Source: Roseateles sp. DAIF2
GTDB lineage: Bacteria; Pseudomonadota; Gammaproteobacteria; Burkholderiales; Burkholderiaceae_C
Assembly (NCBI RefSeq): GCF_015624425.1
Contig: NZ_CP049919.1
Location: 5,518,001 to 5,582,000, forward strand
Length of the DNA stretch: 64,000 nucleotides
Reading direction: 5' to 3'
Shown here: piece after piece, positions 39,809 through 52,967 of the stretch
How the letters are laid out: each line of letters starts with the position of its first letter
Numbering within the stretch: position 1 is the stretch's first letter
Made by a program: the position numbers and the translations under genes
Notes under the pieces: generated by a model
What the model was told of the DNA's origin: nothing
The model's input: the letters and a program-made list of their open reading frames with translations, nothing else
Databases searched by the model: none

Positions 39809-40149
39809 GGTTGTGGAGCGTTGCGAGATCTGTCGAGGCAGCGTAGCTACCCAATAGCCGTCTCTCGCGACAGCCCGTTCGTGGCCGACAAGAGACGACC
39901 CTGAACGGCCACCATCGACAGGCTGCTCTTCGGAACCTGTACTTGACGTCACGAGCGCAATCGGGTGGTGCCGGAGTTCCCCCTGCCGAGCGGCTTGACG
40001 CTGAAGAACCGCAGAGACTATCGCGTGAACCTGAAGACCGGCAGGGTCAAGGCGCTAAAGGCCACGGGCAAGATCTTCGCTTGGGGGGAGCGTCCTCCTT
40101 CAGAACGAAGCCTGAGGCCCTTCGAGCAGGCAGGCCGGAGCTGGCTTGT
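39809..40149. other. Intergenic stretch in the second accessory insert
   Basis: These 341 bases hold no gene I can name. A plus-strand frame from GTG 39965 gives a hydrophilic peptide (LTLKNRRDYRVNLKTG) that might be the remains of a gene, but it runs into the DUF4238 coding strand. No repeat or hairpin with a T-run was found. Confidence 0.35.
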
Positions 40150-41052
40150 TCACGCTTGCGCTGGCGGTCGTGGCCCCAGTCCTAGCCCAGGCCCTGCTGC
40201 CGTCTTTTCGAGCCGCAATTCGAGCAATCTCCTGTGCTCATTGTTGGTGCCATAGACATAGACGCTGGCCTGCTCAACCATCCCTCGGTTCATCTCCCTG
40301 ATGAGCGTTGGTTCGCCTTTTTCCCGAAGCCGCGCGCCCGTCTCATGCGAGTTAAACGCGAAGAATCCGAGGTCCGGTGCAACCGGCACGAACAGCAGGA
40401 AGCGGTCTGCGATGGCGCCGAACAAGGTGAGTGGTCGGTCGCCGATGACGAATCGCTGCGGCCCCTTCGTCAGCCGCCTTGTAATCCACTGCGCCTCGAA
40501 GATTTTCTTGTTCAAGAAGCTGGTCTGAATGATGTTCGGCAGGGCCACATTGCCGAAGTCCGTCAGCACCTCGGGGGCGTGTTTTTCTATGTATTTGCGC
40601 AGCGTCGGCTCTGGCTCCGCCCCCCGCTGGTCGAGATAGTCGTCAGGCGACACGTCGAACTGCTCGCCAAGTGCGTTGATGCCTTTGGCTCGCACGTATG
40701 CGATAGCGCCAGGGCCTCGCATGACGAGCGACACCAAAAACCTGGTCCAGATGTACTGCTCTCTCTCAGTGAGATTGGCCATCCCATTGGCAACGATTGC
40801 TTTGTGGACCAAGGATGCGGGTTCGTCCACATGCTTCGTCATGAACTCCTGCTCAAGGCGCTGGTTCGGCTCAGGCAGGTCCCTGCGGATGGCGTAAAGG
40901 TGGCGTTCCTTTGCCACCGATTTGGCCTTGTATCGGTGCTCAGAAATTTGGCCTCGAAGCCAGCGCATTGCCGAAAGCTTTTCGTCGGCCCCACCCTCCC
41001 AGCCGCGCAGCAGGAATTTGGGAATGTAGTGGTGCTCGGCCTGAGTCGACAT
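40150..41052 (-). CDS. DUF4238 domain protein
   Basis: The 300-residue protein opens with the DUF4238 signature HHYIPKFLLRGW (H7-H8) and continues with AKERHLYAIRRD, the acidic LEQEFMTKHVDEPA, and a middle helix (FLVSLVMRGPGAIAYVRAKG). The second half carries FVIGDRPLTLFG and VPVAPDLGFFAFN, the closing strands of the family. DUF4238 proteins have no known biochemical role and are typical of accessory genome parts. The ATG at 41052 precedes the signature by six residues; a longer frame to 41241 looks non-coding. It converges on the coiled-coil gene. Confidence 0.8.
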   Translation of the reverse strand: MSTQAEHHYIPKFLLRGWEGGADEKLSAMRWLRGQISEHRYKAKSVAKERHLYAIRRDLPEPNQRLEQEFMTKHVDEPASLVHKAIVANGMANLTEREQYIWTRFLVSLVMRGPGAIAYVRAKGINALGEQFDVSPDDYLDQRGAEPEPTLRKYIEKHAPEVLTDFGNVALPNIIQTSFLNKKIFEAQWITRRLTKGPQRFVIGDRPLTLFGAIADRFLLFVPVAPDLGFFAFNSHETGARLREKGEPTLIREMNRGMVEQASVYVYGTNNEHRRLLELRLEKTAAGPGLGLGPRPPAQA

Positions 41053-41377
41053 CCGCAAATCGTAGCCGCTGGCTACACGAGAAAACCATCGAAGGCATTT
41101 CTCAATGCCCCCGTTTGCCAACGAACACTGAGCCGCCCTTCGCCGACGCAGGTCGAACGTCCGCAACAGCCTGGAGGCGCCAAAGCAGCAGATACAGCGC
41201 GCGACGCCGGCCTGTTTGGTCTGTTCCAATTGGAACGACACGAAGCAGCCGGTCGCCAGTGGCCGGTCATGGCCGCGAGCTGCCCGAAGCAGCCCCCTGC
41301 CGCCCCAGTGCGAAGCTGCTGCTCAAGTCCTCGCGACAACGCATCGGCCGCCGGTCGCCGCGGGCCCTGTACCAGCC
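41053..41377. other. Gene-free right edge of the second accessory insert
   Basis: No gene was found in these 325 bases. Reading frames on both strands have inconsistent codon use. GC content climbs back to the core level near 41270-41380. No tRNA or obvious attachment-site repeat was found at the border. Confidence 0.35.
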
Positions 41378-42316
41378 TCAGCGCTCCCCCTTGCGATAGG
41401 GCTTCATCAGCGCCTGCGGATAGGCCGCCTTGCGGGCCACCAGCACCAGGGCGACGATCGACAGCAGATAGGGCAGCATCAGATAGACCTGGTAGGGCAG
41501 CAGGCCGCCCGCGCCCCCGCTGCTCTGCTGCAGGCGCAGCTGCAGCGCGTCGAAGAAGGCGAACAGCAGCGCGCCCAGGAGCGCCTTGCCGGGCCGCCAG
41601 GACGCGAACACGACCAGCGCGACGCAGACCCAGCCGCGGCCGTTGACCATGTTGAAGTAGAAGGCGTTGAAGGCCGCCAGGGTCAGGAAGGCGCCGGCCA
41701 CGCCCATTAGGGCCGAGCCGGCCATGATGGCGCCGATGCGCAGGCGCGCGACCGACAGGCCCTGCCCCTCGGCCGCGGCCGGGTTCTCGCCGACCATGCG
41801 CACCGCCAGACCCAGCGGCGTGCGGTTCAGCCCCCAGGCCAGCAGCGGCACCAGCAGCAGGGCCAAGAGGGTCAGCGGCGTCTGCGCATTCAGCACCGGG
41901 ATCGGCAGCCAGTGTTCCATCGTCGCGAAGGGCTGGATCGTCGGCGGGCTCTCCACCTTGGGGAAGCTGACCCGGTAGGCATAGCTGGCGAGACTCGTCG
42001 CCAGCAGGGTGATGCCCAGCCCGGACACATGCTGGGACAGGCTCAGCGAGACGGTCAGCCAGCCATGCAGCAGGCCCAAGAGCGCGCCCACCAGCGCCGC
42101 CACCGCGACGCCCGTCCACAGCCCGCCGCCCTGGTAGACCGTCAGCCAGCCGGCGAAGGCACCGGCCACCATGATGCCCTCGATGCCCAGGTTCAGCACG
42201 CCGGCGCGCTCGCACAGCAGCACGCCCAGGGTGCCGAGGATCAACGGCGTCGCGATGCGCAGCACCGCGATCCAGAAGGCGCTGCCCGACAGCAGGTCCA
42301 GGATCTCAGCGCCCAT
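41378..42316 (-). CDS. Nucleoside ABC importer, permease 2 (BmpD/NupQ type)
   Basis: The 312-residue permease has about nine membrane helices. The family signature CERAGVLNLGIEGIMVAGA lies near residues 35-53, with RTPLGLAVRMVGENPAAAEGQG near 164-185. It pairs with the permease at 42306-43385; their coding regions overlap by 11 bases. Such pairs import purine or pyrimidine nucleosides. It is the last gene of the four-gene operon. Confidence 0.9.
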   Translation of the reverse strand: MGAEILDLLSGSAFWIAVLRIATPLILGTLGVLLCERAGVLNLGIEGIMVAGAFAGWLTVYQGGGLWTGVAVAALVGALLGLLHGWLTVSLSLSQHVSGLGITLLATSLASYAYRVSFPKVESPPTIQPFATMEHWLPIPVLNAQTPLTLLALLLVPLLAWGLNRTPLGLAVRMVGENPAAAEGQGLSVARLRIGAIMAGSALMGVAGAFLTLAAFNAFYFNMVNGRGWVCVALVVFASWRPGKALLGALLFAFFDALQLRLQQSSGGAGGLLPYQVYLMLPYLLSIVALVLVARKAAYPQALMKPYRKGER

Positions 42317-43385
42317 CGCGACGCTCCCTCCAGCGGATCCGGTAGTTGATCAGCAGGCTGCTGACCAGCATCGCGATCAGCGCGGTCGCGACGATTACAT
42401 CGGCGATATAGGTCGGCACGCCCACCGCGCGGCTCATGCTGTCGGCCCCGACCAGGAGGCCGGCGACGAACACCGCCGCGGCCACGACGCCGAGCGGATG
42501 CAGGCCGGCCAGCATCGCGATCACGATGCCGCTGTAGCCATAGCCGGGGCTCATGTCCAGGGTGACATAGCCGGTGCGGCCCGCCACCTCGATCGCGCCG
42601 GCCAGCCCGGCCAGCGCGCCCGACAGCAGGGCCACCTTGACCGTGACCCAGGCGATCGGCATGCCGGCAAAGGCCGCGGCCGTCGGGCCGGCGCCGACCG
42701 CGCGGATCTCGAAACCGGTCGTGCCATGCTTGAGCAGGCCCCATAGCAGCAGCGCCGCCACGATGGCCCAGAGCAGCCCGCTGTGCACGCGGCTGCGCGC
42801 TATCAGCTTGTCCAGCTGCAGCGCCTCCTGCAGACCCACGCTCTGCGGCCAGCCCATCGCCAGCGGGTCCTTCATCGGCCCGTCCAGCATCCAGGACACG
42901 AACAGCAGCACGAAGAAGTTCAGGAGCAGGGTCGTCACCACCTCATCGACGCCCAGCCGGCTCTTCAGCAGCGCCGGCCCGAGCAGCAGCAGGGCGCCGG
43001 CCAGCGCGGCGGCGGCCATCATCAGCGGGAACAGCAGCCAGGGCGACAGCTCGTAACCCGTGCCACCGTGCAGGCCGCCCACCGCCACCGCGGCCAGCGC
43101 GCCGATATAGAGCTGGCCCTCGGCGCCAATATTGAAGAGCCGCGCGCGAAAGGCCACCGCCGCGGCCAGGCCGGTCAGGATCAGCGGCGTCGCGCGGGTC
43201 AGGGTCTCGCTCCAGGCGAAGCGCGAGCCGAAGCCGCCCTCCAGCAGCAGCGCATAGGCCTTGCCGATCGGCGCGCCGGCCCAGGCCACCAGCAACGAGC
43301 CGATCAGCAGGGTCGCCAGCAGCGCCAGCAGCGGCGCCGCGAGCCGCCAGGCCGGCGAGGGGCTGGCGCGTTTCTCAAGCCGCAT
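42306..43385 (-). CDS. Nucleoside ABC importer, permease 1 (BmpC/NupP type)
   Basis: The 359-residue permease has about nine or ten membrane helices. The coupling segment FRARLFNIGAEGQLYIGAL stands near residue 80, and LDGPMKDPLAMGWPQS with GVDEVVTTLLLNF mark the NupP subgroup. Together with the shorter permease it forms the pore of a nucleoside importer. The 5' end overlaps the ATPase gene by 11 bases and the 3' end overlaps the next permease by 11 bases. Confidence 0.9.
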   Translation of the reverse strand: MRLEKRASPSPAWRLAAPLLALLATLLIGSLLVAWAGAPIGKAYALLLEGGFGSRFAWSETLTRATPLILTGLAAAVAFRARLFNIGAEGQLYIGALAAVAVGGLHGGTGYELSPWLLFPLMMAAAALAGALLLLGPALLKSRLGVDEVVTTLLLNFFVLLFVSWMLDGPMKDPLAMGWPQSVGLQEALQLDKLIARSRVHSGLLWAIVAALLLWGLLKHGTTGFEIRAVGAGPTAAAFAGMPIAWVTVKVALLSGALAGLAGAIEVAGRTGYVTLDMSPGYGYSGIVIAMLAGLHPLGVVAAAVFVAGLLVGADSMSRAVGVPTYIADVIVATALIAMLVSSLLINYRIRWRERRDGR

Positions 43386-44928
43386 GGGTCTGCCGCTCCT
43401 CGTTGCCCGCCATCGCCAGACCGATGCCGGCCAGGGTCCAGTCGGCGCGCGGCCGCGCCGCGCTCAGATGACCGTCATGCATCACCGCGATGCGATCAGC
43501 GATCGTGAAGATCTCGTCCAGATCCTCGGAGATCAGCAGCACCGCGGCGCCGGCCGCGCAGGCGTCCAGCAGCTGCTGGTGCACATAGGCGACCGCGCCG
43601 ATATCCAGGCCCCAGGTGGGCTGGTTGGCGACGATCAGCTTCGGCGGCCGGCCGGCGGCGGGGTCGCCGCTCAGCGCGCGGCCGAGGATCAGCTTCTGCA
43701 TATTGCCGCCCGACAGGCTGCGGGTGACGGTGTCCAGGCCCCGGTCCTCCAGGCCGCGCACATCGAAGCGGCGCACGATGTCCTGCGCATGCGCGCGCGC
43801 CCGGCCGCGCCGGATCAGCTGGCTACAAAACCGCGCGAAGCCGCGGCTGCGGTATTGCTCCAGCAGCGCGTTCTCCCACAGCGCCAGGTCGCCGACCACG
43901 CCGACCGCATGGCGGTCCTCCGGGATGCGCGCGACGCCGGCGGCCAGCCAGGCCCGCGGCCGCGGGGCCAGGTCTTGCCCCAGCACCCGCAGCTCGCCAC
44001 CGTCGAGCCCATGCAGGCCCTGCAGCAGCTCGGCCAGCGCCTGCTGGCCATTGCCGGCCACGCCGGCCACCGCCAGCACCTCGCCGGCGCGCAGCTCCAG
44101 GTCCACGCCGCGCAGGCCCGGCTTGCCGACCAGGCGCGCACCGCGCAGCGTGCAGACCGGCTCGCCGGGCGCCGCGGCGGCGCTGCTGCGCCGCGGCGGC
44201 TGCACCGCGCGGCCGACCATCGCTTCGGCCAGATCGGCCTTCGACAAGCCGGCTTCGTTCGGCAACTCGGCCACCAGCTTGCCGGCGCGCAGCACCGCAA
44301 TGCGGTCAGAAACCGCCAGCACCTCGTCCAGCTTGTGGCTGATGAAGATGATGGACAGGCCCTCGGCGACCAGCGCCTTCAGCGAGCCGAACAGCGCCTC
44401 GCTCTCCTGCGGCGTCAGCACCGCGGTGGGTTCGTCCAGGATCAGGATGCGGGCGCCGCGCACCAGGGCCTTCAGGATCTCGACGCGCTGGCGCTCGCCG
44501 ACCGACAGGTCCGCGATCAGCGCCTCCGGATCGACCTGCAGGCCGAAGCGCTGCGCCGTCTCCAGCAGGCGCTGGCGCAGCGCGCGCCGGCGCGAGAAGG
44601 GCCGCCACAGCGGCTCCAGGCCCAGCATCACGTTGTCCAGCACCGAGAGGCGCTCGGCCAGCGTGAAATGCTGGTGCACCATGCCGATGCCGGCGGCGAG
44701 CGCCGCCTTGGGCTGGCCCGGCGGCAGCGGCCGGCCGAACACCTCGATCTCGCCCACGTCGGCAACGTAATGGCCGAACAGGATCGAGACCAGGGTGCTC
44801 TTGCCCGCGCCGTTCTCGCCCAGCAGGGCCAGCACCTGGCCGCGCGCCAGGCTCAGCGAGATCGCGTCATTCGCCTGCAGGGCGCCGAAGCGCTTGCTGA
44901 TGCCGCGCAGCCGCAGCGCCGCCGCCAT
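43375..44928 (-). CDS. Nucleoside ABC importer, double ATPase (NupO type)
   Basis: The 517-residue protein has two ABC cassettes. The first has Walker A LGENGAGKST, signature LSVGERQR and Walker B ILILDEPTAVLTP. The second has GVAGNGQQAL in place of Walker A, signature LSGGNMQK and VANQPTWGLD in place of Walker B. This degenerate second site is usual in sugar and nucleoside importers. It energises the two permeases. ATG 44928 lies 2 bases after the substrate-binding gene stop. Confidence 0.92.
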   Translation of the reverse strand: MAAALRLRGISKRFGALQANDAISLSLARGQVLALLGENGAGKSTLVSILFGHYVADVGEIEVFGRPLPPGQPKAALAAGIGMVHQHFTLAERLSVLDNVMLGLEPLWRPFSRRRALRQRLLETAQRFGLQVDPEALIADLSVGERQRVEILKALVRGARILILDEPTAVLTPQESEALFGSLKALVAEGLSIIFISHKLDEVLAVSDRIAVLRAGKLVAELPNEAGLSKADLAEAMVGRAVQPPRRSSAAAAPGEPVCTLRGARLVGKPGLRGVDLELRAGEVLAVAGVAGNGQQALAELLQGLHGLDGGELRVLGQDLAPRPRAWLAAGVARIPEDRHAVGVVGDLALWENALLEQYRSRGFARFCSQLIRRGRARAHAQDIVRRFDVRGLEDRGLDTVTRSLSGGNMQKLILGRALSGDPAAGRPPKLIVANQPTWGLDIGAVAYVHQQLLDACAAGAAVLLISEDLDEIFTIADRIAVMHDGHLSAARPRADWTLAGIGLAMAGNEERQTHAA

Positions 44929-44930
44929 CG

Positions 44931-47503
<2,573 letters not shown>

Positions 47504-47540
47504 GCGCCTTTCTACTGCGCCGCCGCCATGCGTCGTTGGC

Positions 47541-47600
47541 CGGATGCTCGGGATCCTCACGTACTTCCAGTACGTTCCGGTCCCTGTGCTCCGGCCGCCT
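47541..47600. repeat. Imperfect palindrome after purB
   Basis: An imperfect inverted repeat is centred on ACGTAC-TTCCA-GTACGT at 47559-47575, with outer arms GGCCGGATGCTCGGGATCC and GTCCCTGTGCTCCGGCC. It lies between the convergent ends of purB and the GNAT-NTF2 gene. It could act as a two-way transcription end or a repeated palindromic element. No T-run is present. Confidence 0.55.
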
Positions 47601-47658
47601 AGCCTGACGACGGCTCGCGACGAAAGGCTCTCGGCTCCGGGTCAAGTCACCCAGAAAC

Positions 47659-48597
47659 TCAGGCCAGGTCCTGCCAGGCCAGCGCCGCGATGCGCCAGCC
47701 GCGCGCGGTCCGGACGAACTGCAGGGTCTTGATGCCTTCGCCCTCGACGGGCCGGCCGTCCAGCCGGCCGCTCTTGCGGTAGCGCAGCCAGCGCTGCGCG
47801 ATGGCGCCCTCGATGCGGGTCTGGCTCTCGGTCTCCCATTCGGCGAAGTCCTGCAGCCGGCCGCCGAACAGCAGCTCGGCGCGCGGCTCCAGGAAGCCGC
47901 GCACATCGCTGACGACCGGCGGCGCGCCGTCGCCGGCCGCGGCGCTGATGACGGCGCCGGGCAGCATCCAGTAAGGCAAGGCCGCCAGCGCGGGCAGGCC
48001 GCCGTCACGGTTGCCGAAGGCGGCCAGCAGGCGTGCGCTCAGGCGGTCCAGCTGGGCCGCGTCATCGTCGCCTGGTGCGGCCGCTGGCGCCGCCGCCCAT
48101 TCGAACAGCCGCGAGCCGCCCTCGTAGGCCGGGAACTGGCGCAGCCCCAAGTCGGTGAAGCCGCAGTCGCGCAGCACCCGCATCGAGGTCTCGTTGTGCG
48201 GCGCCGTCGTCGCCAGCAGGCGCTCCAGGCCCAGCGCCTCGCGGGCGTAGATCAGGCAGGCCCTGGCGGCCTCGCGCGCATAGCCCTGGCCCCTGAAGCG
48301 CGCCGGAAAGCCGTAGCCCAGGTCCGGATGCTCCAGGAAATCGCGCTTGAACAGACCGCACAGGCCCAGCAGCTCGCCGTCCTCGCGCCGCTCCACCGCC
48401 CAGAAGCCATGGCCGTGGCGCCAGTAGGCCGGGAACAGGCGCTGCTCCATCCAGGCCAGGGCCTGCGCCTCGTCGCGCACGCCGGGGTCGGAGACATTGG
48501 CCTTCCAGGACGGCTCGTTGAGCAGCCCCAGCATGAAGGCCGCATCCTCCGGCCGGAACCAGCGCAGCCGCAGCCGCTCGGTCGTCAACACTTGCAT
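47659..48597 (-). CDS. GNAT acetyltransferase fused to an NTF2-like domain
   Basis: The 312-residue protein starts with a RimJ-like GNAT domain (about 1-165; [36 protein letters not shown], and [13 protein letters not shown]). After a Pro/Ala linker, residues 185-310 form an NTF2/SnoaL-like domain: a helix (LSARLLAAF), then [14 protein letters not shown], then strands ending [18 protein letters not shown]. Such fusions are uncommon. ATG 48597 is chosen over ATG 48603 because GGGAGG then stands 7 bases upstream. The target is unknown. It is divergent to pyrF. Confidence 0.75.
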   Translation of the reverse strand: MQVLTTERLRLRWFRPEDAAFMLGLLNEPSWKANVSDPGVRDEAQALAWMEQRLFPAYWRHGHGFWAVERREDGELLGLCGLFKRDFLEHPDLGYGFPARFRGQGYAREAARACLIYAREALGLERLLATTAPHNETSMRVLRDCGFTDLGLRQFPAYEGGSRLFEWAAAPAAAPGDDDAAQLDRLSARLLAAFGNRDGGLPALAALPYWMLPGAVISAAAGDGAPPVVSDVRGFLEPRAELLFGGRLQDFAEWETESQTRIEGAIAQRWLRYRKSGRLDGRPVEGEGIKTLQFVRTARGWRIAALAWQDLA

Positions 48598-48679
48598 CCG
48601 CATCCCCTCCCGCGAGCCGGGTTCAAAAGCGGGACAATACGACACCTCCACCCGCCCCGCCGCCGCACGGCCTTCGCCC

Positions 48680-49510
48680 ATGACTTCCTTCATCCAGCAA
48701 CTCCAGCAGGCCGAACAGACGAACGACTCGATGCTGTGCGTGGGGCTGGATCCGGAACCGGCCAAGTTCCCCGGCGCCTGGAAGGGCGATGCTGAGCGCA
48801 TCTACGACTTCTGCTCGGCAATAGTCGACGCCACCAAGGACCTGGTCAGCGCCTTCAAGCCGCAGATCGCCTATTTCGCCGCGCACCGCGCCGAGGACCA
48901 GCTGGAGCGCCTGATGGCGCATATCAAGCGCGTCGCGCCCGGCGTGCCGGTGATCCTGGACGCCAAGCGCGGCGACATCGGCTCCACCGCCGAGCAGTAC
49001 GCGAAGGAGGCCTTCGAGCGCTACCAGGCCGACGCGGTGACCGTCTCGCCCTTCATGGGCTTCGATTCGATCGAGCCGTATCTGCGCTACGGCGACAAGG
49101 GCGTGATCCTGCTGTGCCGCACCTCCAATGCCGGCGGCAACGACTGGCAGATGCAGCGCCTGGCCGATGTGCCGGGCCAGCCGCGCCTGTTCGAGCACCT
49201 GGCCCATCTGGCACACAGCGCGTGGAACAAGAACGGCCAGCTGGGCCTGGTGGTCGGCGCTACCTACCCTCAGGAGATCGCCCGCGTGCGCGAGCTGGCC
49301 CCGACCCTGCCGCTGCTGATCCCGGGCGTCGGCGCCCAGGGCGGCGATGCGGACGCCACGGTCAAGGCCGGCCGGCGCGCCGGCGGCCCCATCATCGTCA
49401 ACAGCTCGCGCGCGGTGCTCTATGCCGGCGCCCAGCTGGACGACTTCGCCGCGGCCGCCCGCCGCGCGGCCCAGGCCACCCGCGAGCAGCTGAATCGCGC
49501 CAAGGCCTGA
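48680..49510 (+). CDS. pyrF: Orotidine 5'-phosphate decarboxylase (type 2)
   Basis: The 276-residue enzyme belongs to the longer PyrF class. The catalytic set is in [14 protein letters not shown] (D94, K96, D99). [15 protein letters not shown] near residue 17 and [11 protein letters not shown] near 220 mark the phosphate and product sites. It makes UMP, the last step of pyrimidine synthesis. A GGGACAATAC -10-like sequence stands about 50 bases upstream in the region shared with the GNAT-NTF2 gene. Confidence 0.96.
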   Translation: MTSFIQQLQQAEQTNDSMLCVGLDPEPAKFPGAWKGDAERIYDFCSAIVDATKDLVSAFKPQIAYFAAHRAEDQLERLMAHIKRVAPGVPVILDAKRGDIGSTAEQYAKEAFERYQADAVTVSPFMGFDSIEPYLRYGDKGVILLCRTSNAGGNDWQMQRLADVPGQPRLFEHLAHLAHSAWNKNGQLGLVVGATYPQEIARVRELAPTLPLLIPGVGAQGGDADATVKAGRRAGGPIIVNSSRAVLYAGAQLDDFAAAARRAAQATREQLNRAKA

Positions 49511-49642
49511 GAACTATTGCTCACTCGGCCGCCCCGGCTGCGAACTATCCCGGCTTTGCGGGGCTGACCGGATGTTCAGGGCGCCCCGTTCTGGCGGAGA
49601 CTCCGACCCTTTGAGGCAAGGGCGCGCGCCGGCAGCAGCACA

Positions 49643-52600
49643 GTGAGCAAGGACATCCCGGACGATTTGAGCAGCCTGGTCGGCGTGGATTCCGACCAGG
49701 GCGGCCCGCAGGCCAAGCTGGAGCTGCGCGTGCAGCGCCATTCGCAGCGCCTGTTCCTGGGCGCCTGCGCGCTGCTATGCGCCCTGGTCGGCGCGCTGCA
49801 ATGGTTCGGCCGCAGCCCGCGCGAACCCTTCGACGGCCTGCTGCCGCCGCTGCTGGCCTGGGGCATCGCGCTGCTGGGCGCGGTCAGCGTCTGGCGCCCG
49901 CCGCGCCGCCATGCGGCGGCCTTCTCGCTGCTGGTGATGAGCCTGGTGCTGGCGCTGCCGGTGGTGCTGGCGCTGTCGCGCCAGCTCGGCCTGGCCAGCA
50001 TCTCGCTGGGCATCATGGGCCTGATGGTGGTGCTGGCCACCACCCTGCAGGGGCTGCGCGGCGGCCTGCTCATCTTCGGCCTGGCGCTGCTGGGCATCGG
50101 CGGCCTGACCTGGGCCGAACTGGGCGGCTGGGGCCCGGGGTCGCAATCGGTCAGCAGCCTGGGCGCGCGGCTATGGACCCATCTGGTGCTGCTCAGCGCG
50201 GCGCTGATCATCGGCCTGGGCTGCATGCGCATGCTGCGCCGCTCGCTGCAGGAGGCGGGCGAGCGCAATGCGCGCTTCCGCCACCTGCTGTCGATGGCGG
50301 CCGACTGGTACTGGGAGATGGACCGCGAGTTCCGCTTCACCCATCTGGCCGAGGACCGCAGCGGCAGCTCCGGCGTCGAATTGAGCAGCCGGCTCGGCAA
50401 GACGCCCTGGGAGATCGAGGGCATGATGGGCCTGACCGACGAGGACATGGACGCGCACCGCGCCGACCTCGAATCGCACCGCGCCTTTCACGGCCTGGTG
50501 GCGCGCCGCCGCGGCGCCGACGGCGAGACCCGCTTCGTCTCGATCAGCGGCGAGCCACGCTTCGATGCGCAGGGCAGCTTCCGCGGCTACTGGGGCGTGG
50601 GCCGCGACGTCACGCATGAGGTGCAGGCCGAGCAGGCGGTGGCCGCCACCGAGACGCGCTACCGCGAGCTGTTCCGCCGCTCGCCCAGCCCGCTGGTGCT
50701 GCACCGCTGGGGCCGGGTGCTGGACGCCAACCCCGCCGCGATGGCGATGTTCGGCTACACCCAGCGCAGCAGCATGATCGGCCAGGACCTGTTCTCGCAT
50801 TACGAGCCGGGCGACGACGAGCGCGCGCGCCAGCGCAGCGCCAAGATCGAGGCGATGCCGATCGGCGGCATGCTGCCGATGGCCGAGTTCAAGCTGCGCA
50901 CCCTGTCGCGCCGACGTCGCCTGGTGCAGGCCACCAGCGTGCGGGTCGAGGCCGCCAGTGGCGCGGCCACGCTCTCCTTCTTCATCGACCAGACCGAGGC
51001 CTCGCGCGCCCAGGATGCGCTGCGCCGCAGCGAGGGCCTGCTGTCGCATCTGGTGGCGACCAGCCCCGACGTGATCACCCTGACCGAGATGAGCTCGGGC
51101 CGTTACGCGATGGTCAACAAGACCTTCGAGACCCTGTCGGGCTATAGCGCCGAGGAGGTGCTGGGCCGCACCTCGGACGATCTGGGCATCTGGCAGAACC
51201 AGGGCGAGCGGGAGCGCGTGGTGCGCGGCGTGCGCGAGCATGGCCGGGTCAGCGAGCTGCCGGCCAACTTCGTCACCAAGAATGGCGAGGTGATCTCGAT
51301 GGTGCTGTCGGCCGCGCCCTTCAATATGGATGGCCAGGCCTATCTGGTCGTCAACGCGCGCGACGTCACCGAGAGCGAGCGCACCCGCCTCGTGCATGCG
51401 GCGATCCTGCAGAACGCCTCGATCGGCATCACCCTGACCCGCGACCAGCATTTCGTGCAGGCCAACCCGCTGATCGAGGAGATGTTCGGCTGGCCGCCGG
51501 GCGGCCTGATCGGCCAGCATGGCAGCGTGGTCTGGCCCGGCCCCGAGGCCTATGCCGCGGTCGGCGAGGAGCTGGGCCCGCGCCTGGCCGCCGGCGAGCA
51601 GGTCGAGATCGAGCGCCCGATGCGCCGCCGCGACGGCAGCACCTTCCTGTGCCGCCTGCTGGCCAAGGCGGTGGACCCGCAGCATTCCAGCCGCGGCGGC
51701 ACGATCTGGATCATGGAGGACGTGACCGAGAAGCGCCGCGTCGAGGCCGCGCTGGCCCAGGCCAAGGACGAGGCCCAGGCCGCGAACCGCGCCAAGAGCG
51801 CCTTCCTGGCCAACACCAGCCACGAGATCCGCACGCCGCTGAACGGCCTCTTGGGCCTGGCGCGCATGGTGCAGCAGCCCGACCTGGACGAGCCGACGCG
51901 GCGCGAATACCTGGACCAGATGCTGGACAGCGCCGAGAGCCTGTCGGGCCTGATCTCCGACATCCTGGACCTCTCCAAGATCGAGGCCGGCCGCCTGACC
52001 CTGGAGTCCCTGCCCTTCGCGCTGCGCGAGATGCTGGGCACGATGCGCCTGGCCTACCTGACCCTGGCGCAGGCACGCGGCCTGGCCTTCCAGATCGAGG
52101 TGGCCGAGGACGTGCCGGCCTGGGTGGTCGGCGACCCGATCCGCACCCGCCAGATCCTCAGCAACTACCTGACCAATGCGCTGAAGTTCACCGAGGCCGG
52201 CTCGGTCGCGGTGCGCGTGCTGCGCCTGGACGACGAGCGCCTGCGCATCGAGGTCAGCGACACCGGCCCCGGCATCGCGCCGGCGCTGCACGAGCGCCTG
52301 TTCCAGCCCTTCACCCAGGCCGACGAGTCGACCACCCGGCGCTACGGCGGCACCGGCCTGGGCCTGTCGATCTGCCGCGAGCTGGCCACCCTGATGGGCG
52401 GCCGGGTCGGCGTGGACAGCGTGCCGGGCCAGGGCTCGACCTTCTGGGCCGAGCTGCCGCTGCCCGGCGCGCCGACGCCGATCAGCACCACCCTGCGCGA
52501 GGCGCGCGACAACCAGGACCTGCAGGGCCTGCGCGTGCTGATGGTGGAGGACAACCCGGTCAACATGATGATCGCGGTGGCGCTGCTGGAGCAATGGGGG

Positions 52601-52930
52601 CTGGAGGTCTCGCAGGCCAGCGACGGCAGCCAGGCGGTCGAGGCGATCCACGCCCAGGCCAGCATGGGCAAGCCCTTCGACGCGGTGCTGATGGACGTGC
52701 AGATGCCGGTGATGAGCGGCCACGAGGCGACCCGCCAGGTGCGCCGCCGCTTCGGCGCGGCCGAGCTGCCGATCGTCGCGCTGACCGCCGCCGCCCTGCT
52801 GTCCGAACGCGATGAGGCCCTGTCCGCCGGCATGAACGAGTTCCTGACCAAGCCGATCGACGCGCAGCGCCTGCGCGCGACCCTGGTCAGGCTGATCGGG
52901 CATAAGGACAACGACAAGCGCAGGACTTGA
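49643..52930 (+). CDS. Four-PAS hybrid sensor histidine kinase
   Basis: The 1095-residue protein has six hydrophobic helices in the first 210 residues. Four PAS domains follow: about 215-335, 340-455, 465-580 and 585-705 (for instance [20 protein letters not shown] in the second). A HisKA domain has H727 in [13 protein letters not shown]. Then come the ATPase domain ([23 protein letters not shown]) and a receiver with D1018 in [12 protein letters not shown]. There is no Hpt or output domain, so the partner regulator is elsewhere. The start GTG 49643 fits the first membrane helix; the upstream ribosome-binding sequence is weak. Confidence 0.93.
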   Translation: MSKDIPDDLSSLVGVDSDQGGPQAKLELRVQRHSQRLFLGACALLCALVGALQWFGRSPREPFDGLLPPLLAWGIALLGAVSVWRPPRRHAAAFSLLVMSLVLALPVVLALSRQLGLASISLGIMGLMVVLATTLQGLRGGLLIFGLALLGIGGLTWAELGGWGPGSQSVSSLGARLWTHLVLLSAALIIGLGCMRMLRRSLQEAGERNARFRHLLSMAADWYWEMDREFRFTHLAEDRSGSSGVELSSRLGKTPWEIEGMMGLTDEDMDAHRADLESHRAFHGLVARRRGADGETRFVSISGEPRFDAQGSFRGYWGVGRDVTHEVQAEQAVAATETRYRELFRRSPSPLVLHRWGRVLDANPAAMAMFGYTQRSSMIGQDLFSHYEPGDDERARQRSAKIEAMPIGGMLPMAEFKLRTLSRRRRLVQATSVRVEAASGAATLSFFIDQTEASRAQDALRRSEGLLSHLVATSPDVITLTEMSSGRYAMVNKTFETLSGYSAEEVLGRTSDDLGIWQNQGERERVVRGVREHGRVSELPANFVTKNGEVISMVLSAAPFNMDGQAYLVVNARDVTESERTRLVHAAILQNASIGITLTRDQHFVQANPLIEEMFGWPPGGLIGQHGSVVWPGPEAYAAVGEELGPRLAAGEQVEIERPMRRRDGSTFLCRLLAKAVDPQHSSRGGTIWIMEDVTEKRRVEAALAQAKDEAQAANRAKSAFLANTSHEIRTPLNGLLGLARMVQQPDLDEPTRREYLDQMLDSAESLSGLISDILDLSKIEAGRLTLESLPFALREMLGTMRLAYLTLAQARGLAFQIEVAEDVPAWVVGDPIRTRQILSNYLTNALKFTEAGSVAVRVLRLDDERLRIEVSDTGPGIAPALHERLFQPFTQADESTTRRYGGTGLGLSICRELATLMGGRVGVDSVPGQGSTFWAELPLPGAPTPISTTLREARDNQDLQGLRVLMVEDNPVNMMIAVALLEQWGLEVSQASDGSQAVEAIHAQASMGKPFDAVLMDVQMPVMSGHEATRQVRRRFGAAELPIVALTAAALLSERDEALSAGMNEFLTKPIDAQRLRATLVRLIGHKDNDKRRT

Positions 52931-52967
52931 GAGCGGGCGCCGCCAGGACTGGCAGCGCTGCTGCGAC

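Noticed and set aside
39965..40149. Possible short plus-strand gene from GTG 39965
   Set aside because: No family match, no ribosome-binding sequence, and it runs into the coding strand of the DUF4238 gene.
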